64,000 nucleotides of DNA. Origin: Armatimonadota bacterium. Lineage in GTDB: Bacteria; Armatimonadota; Fimbriimonadia; Fimbriimonadales; Fimbriimonadaceae. Under the pieces are notes generated by a model. That model ran no database searches and was not told where the DNA came from. It saw only the letters and a list, made by a program, of their open reading frames with translations. Location: assembly GCA_016223145.1 (NCBI GenBank), contig JACRPN010000014.1:186001-250000 (forward strand), written 5' to 3'. Within the stretch, counting starts at the first letter, position 1. Every line of letters begins with the position of its first letter. Of the stretch, positions 17,271-25,795 are shown piece by piece. A program made the translations under genes and the position numbers.

Positions 17271-17684
17271 ATGGAAGAGCTAGAGCTCCAGGACAAGCCT
17301 GGATTTTTCTCTCGAATCGCATCGGTGTTTTCGCGCGCCGAGGATGAGGATATGGACGTAGAAGAGGCGGGCGGCAAGTCCCAGACCTACACGCTTCGTT
17401 CATCCTATCGTTATCATGTGACCGTCAGGCGCGAGCTCGTGTCCTTTGATGACGCCTATGCCGCAGCGAACGGCCTAAAGCGCGGCGAGCAGCAGATTCT
17501 GAACCTGACGCTCACCGAGCCCTCCCTGCGCCAGAAGATCGTGGACTTTATGTCCGGCGTCTCGTTTGCCCAGGACGCAAACTGGGAAGAGATCGGCGAG
17601 CACATCTACCTCGTCTGCCCGGCCAGCGCCTTTGTCGAAGTGGCGGCGGGTGTTCCGAAGACCAGCGTATTTCGATCCAACTAG
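17271..17684 (+). CDS. sepF: Cell division protein SepF
   Basis: Membrane-binding partner that anchors FtsZ filaments at the division septum. A short amphipathic N-terminus (MEELELQDKPGFFSRIASVF) and acidic linker precede the SepF core: SFDDAYAAANGLKRGEQQIL, then LRQKIVDFMSGVSFAQDAN and GEHIYLVCPAS. This matches the beta-sandwich dimer domain. TTGGAGGA lies 5-6 nt before the ATG at 17271, which fixes the start; length is 137 aa. The gene stands alone between a permease and an unrelated gene and is followed by a strong intrinsic terminator. SepF without a neighbouring ftsZ is common outside Firmicutes. Confidence 0.9.
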   Translation: MEELELQDKPGFFSRIASVFSRAEDEDMDVEEAGGKSQTYTLRSSYRYHVTVRRELVSFDDAYAAANGLKRGEQQILNLTLTEPSLRQKIVDFMSGVSFAQDANWEEIGEHIYLVCPASAFVEVAAGVPKTSVFRSN

Positions 17685-17839
17685 CCGGCAAGTGCAGGTG
17701 CTCGGCAGATTGTAATGTTCGATCACCGCAGAGCGCCATGCCTGGAAAGGCAAGCAAAGAGGCTTCTTACCGCACCATTCATAAACTCCTCTCAAACAAA
17801 CACTCCTCAATGACCCTATAGGGAACTCCGTTCCCAGTT

Positions 17840-17874
17840 GGCGTTTCGGCTCACAGCCGGAGCGCCTTTTTTTT
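17840..17874 (+). terminator. Intrinsic terminator after sepF
   Basis: GGCGTTTCGGCT-CAC-AGCCGGAGCGCC forms a 12-bp stem with two G-U pairs and is followed by eight T residues. It ends 27 nt before the start chosen for the next gene, so that gene needs its own promoter. Confidence 0.9.
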
Positions 17875-17900
17875 CGTACTCAGGTACATTCGGCTACCCA

Positions 17901-20474
17901 ATGGACGATTTCCCGCTCGATCGCCCAGAGCTTAATGGGAGCCTCATCACCCTTGAATTTGGGGGAAGCGGGCGCATCCACCAAATGTGGGTGGCAGACC
18001 CCGCCCTGCCCGAAGAGGGCCAGGAATACCAGTTCGTGCTCCCAAGCATCGCCTTTGGCGAGGAGTTCTCCGAGGACTATTTCCCCGGAACCATCCTCCT
18101 TGGCGCTCGTACCCGGCTCGATGACCCCTGGGTGCTGGACAGGACCAAGACGGCTTCTACCCTTGAAGACGACGACGACCTGCGCACGGCCAGCTTCGAG
18201 TACGACTTTCAGCTGCTTCCCGAACTCCACGTCACCGGCAAGTTCTTCGAGGTGGCCCATCCCGTGCCGCAGATCGTCTGGGAGGTGAAGCTCGCCAATG
18301 TGAGCCGCCACAGCGTGGAAGTTGGCGAATTGGCGTTCCCTCTTGCCTTCAACAACCTCTTCGAAGGCGTTCAGGGCGCCGACGACAAGCGCCACCCCTA
18401 CGACGGGGACCGTGTCCGCTTGCACCCCTTCATAGGCGGCCACGCGAGCTACCTGTTCGCCCAACGCTCGAACGGATTGCCGCCTGGGCTCCTCGTGTTT
18501 CCAGGCGACAACACCTCTTGGGAGCTTTGGTCCAGCGTGCCGGCATCGCTTCAGACCAGCTTGAAGTGGGGCGGCATTCCGGTGATCTACCTCTTTGCCC
18601 GGGCGGCAGCCGAGCGCGAAGGGTGGAGCGAAGGAATGGGTTCGACCAGCTCGCTGGTGCTCGAACCTGGGGACTCCCAGGTGTTCCAGACCCGCTTTGT
18701 TTCAACGGGCCCGGACGGGCACGACGCCGCGCTGCAAATGCTGGCCATCTGTGGAAGGCCGGCGGCCAAGGTTCTTCCGGCTGCGGTTGCCCCACGGGAC
18801 GTTGGAATTGCGGTTGAGATCGGCGGCATGTCCCCGAAGCGGTTTGTGTCCACCGGCAGAGCTGAACTGGAGACCGATGCGGACGAGGGAGGGGGTTTCT
18901 GCTTCCTTAGGCCCAAGACCCCAGGCCAGCACCGGCTCAGTTTCAGCGACGCACAGGGCCGTGTCAGCTATCTGAACCTGATCTTCACCGAGCCGATCCA
19001 AACCCTCATCCGCGCCCGAGCGGCCTACATCGCCTCCAAGCAGGTGGCTCCCCAACAGGGCGTACCCTTTCCTAGCGCGATCTGGCCGATGAACCTGCTG
19101 ATGCAAGCGCCGATGTCAGGCCCGGACCTGTTGGGGTCGAGCTTTCCCGTGCTCTGCAGCCTGGGCGATGCGCTGTTTCTGGCGGAGAAGAACGTCCTCT
19201 ATCCCGATGCCACTGAGATCGAGGCCGTCAGGACCTATCTTGAGGCATTTGTGGCGCAGCGTCTGCAGAATCCTGCGGATTGCTCGGTTGGGTCGATCTT
19301 CGTGGATGAAACCTCGGTGGCTGTCCACTATGGGAATCCGGCGCCCTACACGCTGCTCTTCAACCTGTTTCACGCCATGTGGCGCATCGAGCGTCGGTTT
19401 TCGGGGAGTTCCGACGCCTCAAGCAAGAGTCTGCTCCAATCCTATGCCACCGCTCGGGCCATGTTTCGCGGCGTTCAGGTGTCGGTTCGCAACCTCAACA
19501 TGCCAGGGATCGGCCAGTTGGGGGCCTTGATTGGCGATCTGCAGTGCGCGGGCCTTGGCGACCAAGCAGAGGAGCTGAACGAGCTGGCGCTGCGGGCGGC
19601 GGGCTCCATCGCGCGAATCGCCTCAAAGAACTCCGCCGAATGGGCCTGGAACCCAACGGTCTTCGAGGCGATTCTCTGGGCTGCAGACGTGCTCGGCGAT
19701 CCGGACCTCCGCGAGTCCACCCTCGCCGTCGCCTTTGCGCAGCGCGGGCTATGCCCGAACTGGTGGCTCTATGGAAGCGATCAACAGGTCTTTCAAGATC
19801 CAACGACCGGGCCCTTCACGTCGTTGGGTGACCGCGGGGTCGCCACCCTCGGCAGGACTTGCCCCAGCCTCTCAGCGAGCTACCTCGGCTCTTGGGGGCT
19901 CGACTACGACGCCACCTCGGACGGCGAAATGCGTCTCGCCTTTGGCGGCATGATCGCCCCGTGGGCGATGGTCCGCGCCGATGGGGCCGCCTCGATGGGC
20001 TTCTGCGCCGACATGGCTTCCAAACAGCACGGTTCCAACGTGTGGAGCGGCGACTCGGGGATCGGGCTCTATGCCTATCTGCGGAGCGCGGGGGCATGGG
20101 TCTACCCCAGCCGCAACCTTGGGCTTTTCACCTTCGGCTGCCACTTCGACGCCGAGGAGGACGGCTACGTGATCAAACCCTGGGACGGGGTGGGAAGGGG
20201 CGTCTATCTCAAGCACATTGGATACGACCTGACGTGCAGCATCGGTGGCATCAAGCAGGTCTCGCTGGACGTCCGCAAGCGAAAGTCAACGATGCTCATC
20301 GAGAATTCGTCAGACCGTTTGGCCTATGCAGGGCTGCAAATGCGGGGACTGTGGGGCCGGAAGTTCGAGATTGAGGGTAAAAGTATCCAGTCCGTGGACG
20401 GCCTGATGTCGACCGAGGTGGCGCTGGCCCCTTCGAGCGTGACTGAATTGACCGTAAGGACGGTGGAATCATGA
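17901..20474 (+). CDS. DUF5695-like large protein, possible carbohydrate-active enzyme
   Basis: The frame is open from 17838, but that stretch covers a terminator, so I use the ATG at 17901 (MDDFPLDRPELNG), giving 857 aa. The first 300 residues look like a beta-sandwich domain. From about 400 the sequence is helical with repeated Trp/Tyr-rich motifs and resembles (alpha/alpha)6-barrel proteins. Overall it recalls the DUF5695 family of uncharacterised bacterial proteins. No signal peptide is visible. The C-terminal domain (GIKQVSLDVRKRKSTMLIEN) looks like a beta cap. It overlaps the next gene by 4 nt. The enzymatic role is inferred only from fold resemblance. Confidence 0.75.
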   Translation: MDDFPLDRPELNGSLITLEFGGSGRIHQMWVADPALPEEGQEYQFVLPSIAFGEEFSEDYFPGTILLGARTRLDDPWVLDRTKTASTLEDDDDLRTASFEYDFQLLPELHVTGKFFEVAHPVPQIVWEVKLANVSRHSVEVGELAFPLAFNNLFEGVQGADDKRHPYDGDRVRLHPFIGGHASYLFAQRSNGLPPGLLVFPGDNTSWELWSSVPASLQTSLKWGGIPVIYLFARAAAEREGWSEGMGSTSSLVLEPGDSQVFQTRFVSTGPDGHDAALQMLAICGRPAAKVLPAAVAPRDVGIAVEIGGMSPKRFVSTGRAELETDADEGGGFCFLRPKTPGQHRLSFSDAQGRVSYLNLIFTEPIQTLIRARAAYIASKQVAPQQGVPFPSAIWPMNLLMQAPMSGPDLLGSSFPVLCSLGDALFLAEKNVLYPDATEIEAVRTYLEAFVAQRLQNPADCSVGSIFVDETSVAVHYGNPAPYTLLFNLFHAMWRIERRFSGSSDASSKSLLQSYATARAMFRGVQVSVRNLNMPGIGQLGALIGDLQCAGLGDQAEELNELALRAAGSIARIASKNSAEWAWNPTVFEAILWAADVLGDPDLRESTLAVAFAQRGLCPNWWLYGSDQQVFQDPTTGPFTSLGDRGVATLGRTCPSLSASYLGSWGLDYDATSDGEMRLAFGGMIAPWAMVRADGAASMGFCADMASKQHGSNVWSGDSGIGLYAYLRSAGAWVYPSRNLGLFTFGCHFDAEEDGYVIKPWDGVGRGVYLKHIGYDLTCSIGGIKQVSLDVRKRKSTMLIENSSDRLAYAGLQMRGLWGRKFEIEGKSIQSVDGLMSTEVALAPSSVTELTVRTVES

Positions 20475-20863
20475 GCATCCCTGCGATCTGGCTATGGGTC
20501 TCCGGCGTTTTCTTCCTCGTGGGCATCCTCGCGTTTCTGGCGTCCGTGGTGCTGTTGGTCAAACTGGCGAAGGCCGTCGATGAGCTCAAGCCCAAGGTGG
20601 ACCAGCTCACCGATCGGGTGAACTCGATCGCGGAAAAGCTTGAGAGCACGGCCGCCTCGGCCAAAACGACCGTGGAATCCGTGGGCTCCGGGACGCGGCA
20701 GATGGTGGGGAGCCTGCAGGGAGTTGTGACGGGCTCCGCCGAGCGGCTGGGCAAGCTCTCGACTTATATCGTCACGGCGATGACGCTGATAAAGCTCTAT
20801 CGAGAGTTCTCGGAGATCCGCGCGGCCCGGCAAGTTGACAATCGGGCCGACGAAGAGGCATAA
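20471..20863 (+). CDS. Small membrane coiled-coil protein (DUF948-like)
   Basis: One N-terminal helix (IWLWVSGVFFLVGILAFLAS) is followed by a long amphipathic helix with heptads (VDELKPKVDQLTDRVNSIAE) and a Ser/Thr/Gly-rich tail. This layout matches DUF948-type proteins in Gram-positive and other bacteria. The 130-aa gene overlaps the upstream gene by 4 nt, so the two are translationally coupled. The promoter of the downstream initiator tRNA lies inside its last codons. Confidence 0.72.
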   Translation: MSIPAIWLWVSGVFFLVGILAFLASVVLLVKLAKAVDELKPKVDQLTDRVNSIAEKLESTAASAKTTVESVGSGTRQMVGSLQGVVTGSAERLGKLSTYIVTAMTLIKLYREFSEIRAARQVDNRADEEA

Positions 20864-20864
20864 T
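20835..20864 (+). promoter_or_regulatory. Promoter of the initiator tRNA gene
   Basis: TTGACA (20835-20840) and CATAAT (20859-20864) with an 18-nt spacer. The predicted start is a few nt before the tRNA 5' end. The box overlaps the 3' end of the upstream coding sequence. Confidence 0.8.
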
Positions 20865-20876
20865 ATCAACTCACGA

Positions 20877-20953
<77 letters not shown>

Positions 20954-20960
20954 GAATTGA

Positions 20961-21000
20961 AAAGACCCCTTCTTCTGAGTGAAGAAGGGGTCTTCTTTTT
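20961..21000 (+). terminator. Intrinsic terminator after tRNA-fMet, possibly bidirectional
   Basis: A perfect 14-bp stem, AAGACCCCTTCTTC-TGAGT-GAAGAAGGGGTCTT, is followed by CTTTTTG. An A-run before the stem would also serve the convergent sigma-factor gene that ends at 21020. Confidence 0.92.
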
Positions 21001-21019
21001 GTTGAGGGTGCACTGGGCG

Positions 21020-21595
21020 TTATACGAGTACTTGTCGGACCGACGGATGGCGGCGAAGCCGCTCAACGGCCCGCGAGATCCGCTTGCGGACCTGCGGCGC
21101 GTTGAGGTCGCTTCTCGCCGCGATCTCGTCAGAGGACATCCCAAGCGAGAAACGCATGTGCAGCAACTCGCGATCAAGTACGTCGAGGCTGTTGATGGCC
21201 TCGCTGAGCAGTTCCTGGTCGGAGTCGCTCACATTGATCTCATAGGAGAGCTCAAAGGAATCGTCCACCGTGACGCTGCGGGTTCTCATTCGGGCCGTCC
21301 TGCGCCTGTGGGCGCGAACAGCGTTGATGGCGAAGCCGCTCAACCAAGCTTCAAACGTGCCCTTTTCCTCCGAATACTCGTTGAGCCGCGCAAACACCTG
21401 CAGGATGCTCTCTTGAACGAGTTCTTCAGCCTCTTGCGCGGTCACGTCGCATCGTTTGATGCGCTTGGTCAGAATCGAACGAACCGAGGTCTGCAGCGCC
21501 TCGCCTGCTTGCAGATTCCCTTGCTGGTAATCGGCGATAAGGCCGACAAACTCGACCTCCTCCCGTACAGGAACCGGACTTCTCGCATATCCCAT
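21020..21595 (-). CDS. ECF-type sigma-70 family RNA polymerase sigma factor
   Basis: Region 2 is visible around EELVQESILQVFARLNEYSEE (the DExxQExFL-like element) with the WLSGFAINAVRAHRRRTAR core, and region 4 is LDVLDRELLHMRFSLGMSSDEIAARSDLN followed by VRKRISRAVERLRR (helix-turn-helix). Length 191 aa is typical. AGGAG lies 11 nt before the ATG. A small H-x3-C-x2-C protein is encoded on the other strand 492 nt away and may be its anti-sigma, though usual pairs are cotranscribed. Confidence 0.93.
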   Translation of the reverse strand: MGYARSPVPVREEVEFVGLIADYQQGNLQAGEALQTSVRSILTKRIKRCDVTAQEAEELVQESILQVFARLNEYSEEKGTFEAWLSGFAINAVRAHRRRTARMRTRSVTVDDSFELSYEINVSDSDQELLSEAINSLDVLDRELLHMRFSLGMSSDEIAARSDLNAPQVRKRISRAVERLRRHPSVRQVLV

Positions 21596-22087
21596 TTTCT
21601 CGCACTCCTCAATGCCCTAATCACGCTGTTTCGGGTCTCATGGCCTCGGGGCAGCGCGCCCTTCTTTTCGTCCGTCGGCACCCACCGGAAGCGTGCCGCA
21701 GACGTACCAACCTCATTGGGGAATTGTCCGAAGTGGTCCTTTTCGTGACAGGAAGTTTTCCACATCCTGCCACCGGCAACTCCCTCGCTAGTTTTCCTCA
21801 CCAACGAACCCACCCACGCCTCGGCGCTTACTCCACGTGGGTTCGACCAGATGCAGTTTATCAAAGACTCTTGGATTCAGCGCTGGCAAAATTACTAGAA
21901 AACGGAACATACCGATTGGGAGCACGTCGGCCACGGCCGGAGCGGGCTATGGAACTCAATCCGGGCCCGTGACAGCGATTTGCGGGCCCGTCTGAATCTG
22001 CACATCGTTGTAAGGATTACCTTTCAACCCTTGCAACACGTCACATTTTCGGGGGTTGGAGTCAATACTAAGTACAGAGCCTCACCA
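21596..22087. other. Divergent intergenic region between sigma factor and zinc-finger protein
   Basis: 492 nt with no convincing gene; the frames present have no ribosome-binding site and no family resemblance. It is more AT-rich near 21850-21930 than its surroundings and should contain both divergent promoters. I see no repeat family of the kinds found in other gaps. Confidence 0.5.
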
Positions 22088-22336
22088 ATGAATCCCGGTT
22101 TCGAAGTGGTCCCAGAACCGGAGATGACTTGCGAAGACGTTCTGGATCTGTTGCATGCCTTCGTGACCAACGAATTGGAGCCCGAAGAGTCAAAACCGAT
22201 CCTAGAGCATTTGGCCAGTTGCGACGCGTGTCGCGCGGCCATGTCGGAGCATGTTCGTCTTGCGGGAAAACTCAGCGAGCATATGCCTCGCCTCGGAAAG
22301 CTCTATTTCAGCGCCCACAACCGACGGTACGACTAG
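22088..22336 (+). CDS. Small zinc-finger (ZAS-type) anti-sigma-like protein
   Basis: The 82-aa protein MNPGFEVVPEPEMTCEDVLD carries ILEHLASCDACRAAMSEH, the H-x3-C-x2-C zinc-binding motif of zf-HC2/ZAS anti-sigma factors, with the expected preceding helix LLHAFVTNELEPEE. It has no membrane segment, so it would act in the cytoplasm. ATG at 22088 is the start that gives this domain; no strong Shine-Dalgarno is present. Location beside an ECF sigma gene, but divergent, suggests a regulatory pair. Confidence 0.75.
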   Translation: MNPGFEVVPEPEMTCEDVLDLLHAFVTNELEPEESKPILEHLASCDACRAAMSEHVRLAGKLSEHMPRLGKLYFSAHNRRYD

Positions 22337-22469
22337 GTCACAGAAGTGGGACAGAGGGACCTGGAAACAGAGGGACCCGGGACAAGCGGGTTCAATACCA
22401 TCTGCCATCGCGGGTCCGACACATCTGCCTGGGCCAATAGCCGACACCGATTTCCCAAGGGCCGGCTTC

Positions 22470-23843
22470 CTAGTACGGAGAGACAAATCCCCTTTTCTTG
22501 TGCAGGCGCGTGGCCTGCCTGAGTTGGGCGGCCATCGCTCCGGGGCCCGGCCCGCCGAAGCTCTCTCGCCGCTTGACGCTCGCCGCAGGATCGAGCAGCC
22601 TCAGAGCCGCAGCGCTCCCCTCTTTGCCGAGGGCGCCGTCGAGCACCGAGGCGCCGGGCCCCGTTTCCTGAGCCCTCACGAACTTGCCGACGATCTCGTG
22701 CGCCTCGCGAAATGCGATGCCTCTTGACGCCAGATAGTCGGCAAGATCGGTGGCGGTAGAGAACTTCGCACCTGCAGCCTTCTTCATGCGCAAGAGGTTC
22801 CACTCCGCGCCCTCCAACATCAGAGCGCTGAGCTCCAGGCTGTCCTTGGCGATATCCAACGACTCGAACAGGATCGGCTTGTCGTCCTGGAAATCGCGAT
22901 TATAGGCGAGCGGAAGCGCTTTGAGCGTCGAAGCGAGCGACACATAGTTCCCGATGGCCCGGCCCGCCCGGCCACGGATCAGCTCGGCCATGTCGGGATT
23001 GCGCTTCTGGGGCATGATGCTGGAGCCGGTTGTCACCGCGTCCGCAAGCCTGACAAAGTCGAATTCTGCGGTCGACCAGAGGACCAGCTCTTGTGCCAGG
23101 CTGCTCAGGTCGATCATGATCTGCGCGCAAACATGGAGCGCGTCCAGCATGAACGACCGATCGGATACGGCGTCGAGGGCGTTCGGAATCGGTGCGAAGA
23201 AGCCCAGCTCGGCGGCCGTGCGGTTCCGGTCGATCGGGAAGCCTGTGCCCGCCAGCGCCGCCGCGCCGAGTGGGCAGTAATTCGCGGCTTCAAAGAGCCT
23301 CTCCGCACGCCAGCCGTTGCGCTGCATTGCCCAAAACCGCGCCATAAGGTGAAACCCCAGGGTGATGGGCTGAGCAGGCTGCTGGTGGGTGTAGCCCGGC
23401 ATCAGCGCCGACTTGTGCTTTTTGCCGAGCGCCAGCAACACCCCCTGCAGCTCCTTGATCTCCATCAGCACCGAGACCAGATCGTTGTGCAAATAGAGCC
23501 TTGCGTCGGTGGCAACCTGGTCGTTGCGGCTCCTCGCGGTGTGAAGCTTCTTGGCCACCGGTCCCGCCACCTCGGCGAGCTTGACCTCGATGGCCGTGTG
23601 GATGTCCTCGACGTCGATGGGGAGGCAACCCGGGCCCATTTCGTGAATGCGCTCAAGACCGTCGACGAGCTGCTTGGATTCCTCATCGGTGAGGATTCCT
23701 GTCGCCCCGAGCATCCGAGCGTGGGCCACGCTGCTGATCAGGTCTTCCTGCCAAAACCGAAGGTCGGACTCAATGGATTGACCAAACCTCTCGACCAGCG
23801 GGTGCGAACCGCTGCCAAACGCTCCTCCCCACAACTTGCGCAT
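22470..23843 (-). CDS. argH: Argininosuccinate lyase
   Basis: Last step of arginine synthesis: argininosuccinate to arginine and fumarate. The fumarase/aspartase signature GSSIMPQKRNPDMAEL is present, with the catalytic Ser in its flexible loop. The N-terminal KLWGGAFGSGSHPLVERFGQ and HTARSRNDQVATD are also typical. A TTG extension to 23861 is possible, but ATG at 23843 (MRKLWGGAF) matches the family start, giving 457 aa. argG lies 3.7 kb upstream on the same strand, separated by a plus-strand operon. Confidence 0.96.
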   Translation of the reverse strand: MRKLWGGAFGSGSHPLVERFGQSIESDLRFWQEDLISSVAHARMLGATGILTDEESKQLVDGLERIHEMGPGCLPIDVEDIHTAIEVKLAEVAGPVAKKLHTARSRNDQVATDARLYLHNDLVSVLMEIKELQGVLLALGKKHKSALMPGYTHQQPAQPITLGFHLMARFWAMQRNGWRAERLFEAANYCPLGAAALAGTGFPIDRNRTAAELGFFAPIPNALDAVSDRSFMLDALHVCAQIMIDLSSLAQELVLWSTAEFDFVRLADAVTTGSSIMPQKRNPDMAELIRGRAGRAIGNYVSLASTLKALPLAYNRDFQDDKPILFESLDIAKDSLELSALMLEGAEWNLLRMKKAAGAKFSTATDLADYLASRGIAFREAHEIVGKFVRAQETGPGASVLDGALGKEGSAAALRLLDPAASVKRRESFGGPGPGAMAAQLRQATRLHKKRGFVSPY

Positions 23844-24192
23844 GGACCGATGTTTACCCAATCAGAGCGCCCGCCCTGCGAACGGTGGTGATGGCCAAGG
23901 GAGCCGGTCCCAGGTGTGGACCCGGACCAAACGGTTGGGGCTCAAGTACCCGAATGGTGGCAAACTAGTACGCAAGTACCCGCTATATACGCTAGGAATC
24001 CGCAATTCGCCGACAATTGGCTGAATTGTTGTCACAGAAAGTACCGAAAGTGTGAATCATGATTGCGAGGCAACAATTCCTTAACGGATTGTGGACCCCT
24101 CGTCGATTTGCCGGGCGCTGAGAGGTTGCGCGGTCCGGGACAAGTAGGGGCCATCAGGTTGCACACATCATTAGGATTAAGGAGAAATTAAG
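23844..24192. other. Divergent promoter region between argH and the DPGSG-peptide operon
   Basis: 349 nt without a gene. Direct repeats CAAGTACCCG (near 23942 and 23972) and CTAGGAATCCG (23993, with a second copy at 24342 just after the small gene) are visible. An AT-rich TATATACG near 23984 may be a -10 element. AAGGAGAAATTAAG immediately precedes the small gene. Confidence 0.5.
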
Positions 24193-24336
24193 ATGACCAT
24201 GTTGAATGACACCATTGCTTACATCGACCCGGGTAGCGGAGCCCTTATCTGGCAAGTGATCGTGGCGGGCGTCGCCAGCATGACCTTTGCCTTTCGCTCG
24301 AAGCTCTCTGGGCTTTTTTCTCGCAAGAACAAGTGA
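24193..24336 (+). CDS. 47-aa DPGSG-type membrane peptide
   Basis: A strong Shine-Dalgarno (AAGGAG, 7-8 nt before the ATG) drives a 47-codon gene: MTMLNDTIAYIDPGSGALIW, then a hydrophobic helix (VIVAGVASMTFAF) and a basic tail ending SRKNK. The IDPG(S/T)G motif followed by one helix is a small, widely distributed family often next to surface-polysaccharide or alkaline-phosphatase-fold genes, as here. It sits 43 nt before the methyltransferase gene. Function unknown; a role in assembling an envelope polymer machine is inference. Confidence 0.8.
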   Translation: MTMLNDTIAYIDPGSGALIWQVIVAGVASMTFAFRSKLSGLFSRKNK

Positions 24337-24366
24337 CACCCTAGGAATCCGGGGCTAACACTCCGG

Positions 24367-24372
24367 TAACTT
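24367..24372 (+). promoter_or_regulatory. -10 box of the methyltransferase gene, leaderless type
   Basis: TAACTT ends 7 nt before the ATG at 24380. This suggests an internal leaderless promoter in addition to read-through from the peptide gene. Confidence 0.45.
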
Positions 24373-24379
24373 TACTGGG

Positions 24380-25795
24380 ATGTCCAATTGGGGTTCTTTT
24401 AGGGATCCGGACGGAAGACTATTCGTCGTGGGCGACCGCGTCCTGAGGCTTGTAAAGCCGGGCGCGGTCGCTTCATTTCGTTCGTTCCTGGGTTCAGAGT
24501 TTGCATCGAAGGCCGCAGCCCAAGGGCTGCTTGTGACCACGCAGGAGTTGGGATCGGGCGCAGAAGCGATACGCCAAGAGCCTTCGCTCGAAGGGCGCGC
24601 AGATCCGGAGTTCCAGGCGTTCGAGCACGAGAAGGTGTGGTTCCCCAGCTACCCCTACGAGTGGCCTGCGGCGATGCTGTATCAGGCGGGACTGGCGACC
24701 CTCGACGTCGCCGAGATGGCCTTGGACAGCCAGTACCTCCTCAAAGACGCGACGCCCTACAACATCCTTTTCCGGGGCGCCAAGCCGGTCTTTATCGACC
24801 TGCTATCCTTCGACCCGCGCGACCCCCACAATCCGATTTGGCTCCCTTACGGCCAGTTCGAGCGCAACTTCATCTTGCCGCTCATGGTGCGTCAGAAGTT
24901 CGGCATCGGGCCGGATGAGTTCGCGCTCAAACACCGCGATGGCCTGGAGCCCGAGTTCGTCTACAAGATGCTCACGCCTCTGGGCCGTTGGAAGCCCAGC
25001 GTGATCGGCTCGGTCACGCTGCCGGCGATTCTCGCCAAGAAGGGCCAGTCCTCCAGCGAGGCGCCGAAACGGGAAATGGCCAATATCGACGCGGCAAACT
25101 ACGTACTCCGCTCGGCCCTAAAGGGCCTCCGTAAGAAGCTCGAGCGCGTCCGGCCGGCCATCGGGGCGAGCATGTGGACGCAGTACATGCAGACCTTCAC
25201 CTATGACGACGCCAATTTCAAGAAGAAAGAGGAATTCGTCAAAGGGGCGCTGTCCGAAATCGCGCCCAAGAAAGTCCTTGACGTGGGCTGCAACACGGGA
25301 CACTTCAGCTTCCTTGCAGCGGGGCAGGGCGCTGACGTCGTGGCGGCCGATTACGATCCCGAAGTCCTCGGCTATGTGCATCAACGAGCCATCAAAGAGT
25401 TTCCGTCGGTTCTGCCGCTCGTTTCCGACCTCACCAGGCCCACGCCTGCGACCGGGTGGCGCAATGCCGAGTGGCCTTCGTTCTTGAGCCGTGCCACCCA
25501 GGCGTTCGACATGGTGCTGATGCTGGCGGTTATCCACCATATGCACGTCTCCGAGCGCGTCCCGATGGAGGAGATCGTCGACCTGGCGGCGGACCTCACG
25601 AAGGACGGCCTGGTCATCGAATATGTGGGCACTCAGGACCCCATGTTCCGGGCGCTGGCCAAGACCAAGGAGCATCTGTTCGAGGGGCTGACCAAAGAGG
25701 TTTTTGAAAAGGTGCTGTCGCGGCGCTTCAAGATCCTTCGGTCCATCACCCTGAACGATGGCCATCGAGAACTTTATTTCGCAAGACGGCTGTAG
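24380..25795 (+). CDS. Kinase-like domain fused to SAM-dependent methyltransferase
   Basis: The N-terminal half resembles a phosphotransferase-like fold: LKDATPYNILF followed by PVFIDLLSFDP mimics the catalytic loop (D-x4-N) and DFG-type metal loop of aminoglycoside-kinase-like proteins. The C-terminal half is a class I methyltransferase with motif I KVLDVGCNTGHFSFLAA, acidic motif II VVAADYDP and motif IV-like FDMVLMLAVIHHM. The arrangement recalls NoeA-type nodulation methyltransferases. It is 471 aa and cytoplasmic. The downstream sulfatase-like gene starts immediately after its stop codon, so the two work together, probably modifying a surface glycan or lipid head group. Confidence 0.82.
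   Translation: MSNWGSFRDPDGRLFVVGDRVLRLVKPGAVASFRSFLGSEFASKAAAQGLLVTTQELGSGAEAIRQEPSLEGRADPEFQAFEHEKVWFPSYPYEWPAAMLYQAGLATLDVAEMALDSQYLLKDATPYNILFRGAKPVFIDLLSFDPRDPHNPIWLPYGQFERNFILPLMVRQKFGIGPDEFALKHRDGLEPEFVYKMLTPLGRWKPSVIGSVTLPAILAKKGQSSSEAPKREMANIDAANYVLRSALKGLRKKLERVRPAIGASMWTQYMQTFTYDDANFKKKEEFVKGALSEIAPKKVLDVGCNTGHFSFLAAGQGADVVAADYDPEVLGYVHQRAIKEFPSVLPLVSDLTRPTPATGWRNAEWPSFLSRATQAFDMVLMLAVIHHMHVSERVPMEEIVDLAADLTKDGLVIEYVGTQDPMFRALAKTKEHLFEGLTKEVFEKVLSRRFKILRSITLNDGHRELYFARRL

Noticed and set aside
21640-21972. 110-codon plus-strand frame between sigma factor and zinc-finger protein
   Set aside because: Low-complexity Arg/Pro/His content, no ribosome site, and it would cover the divergent promoter region.
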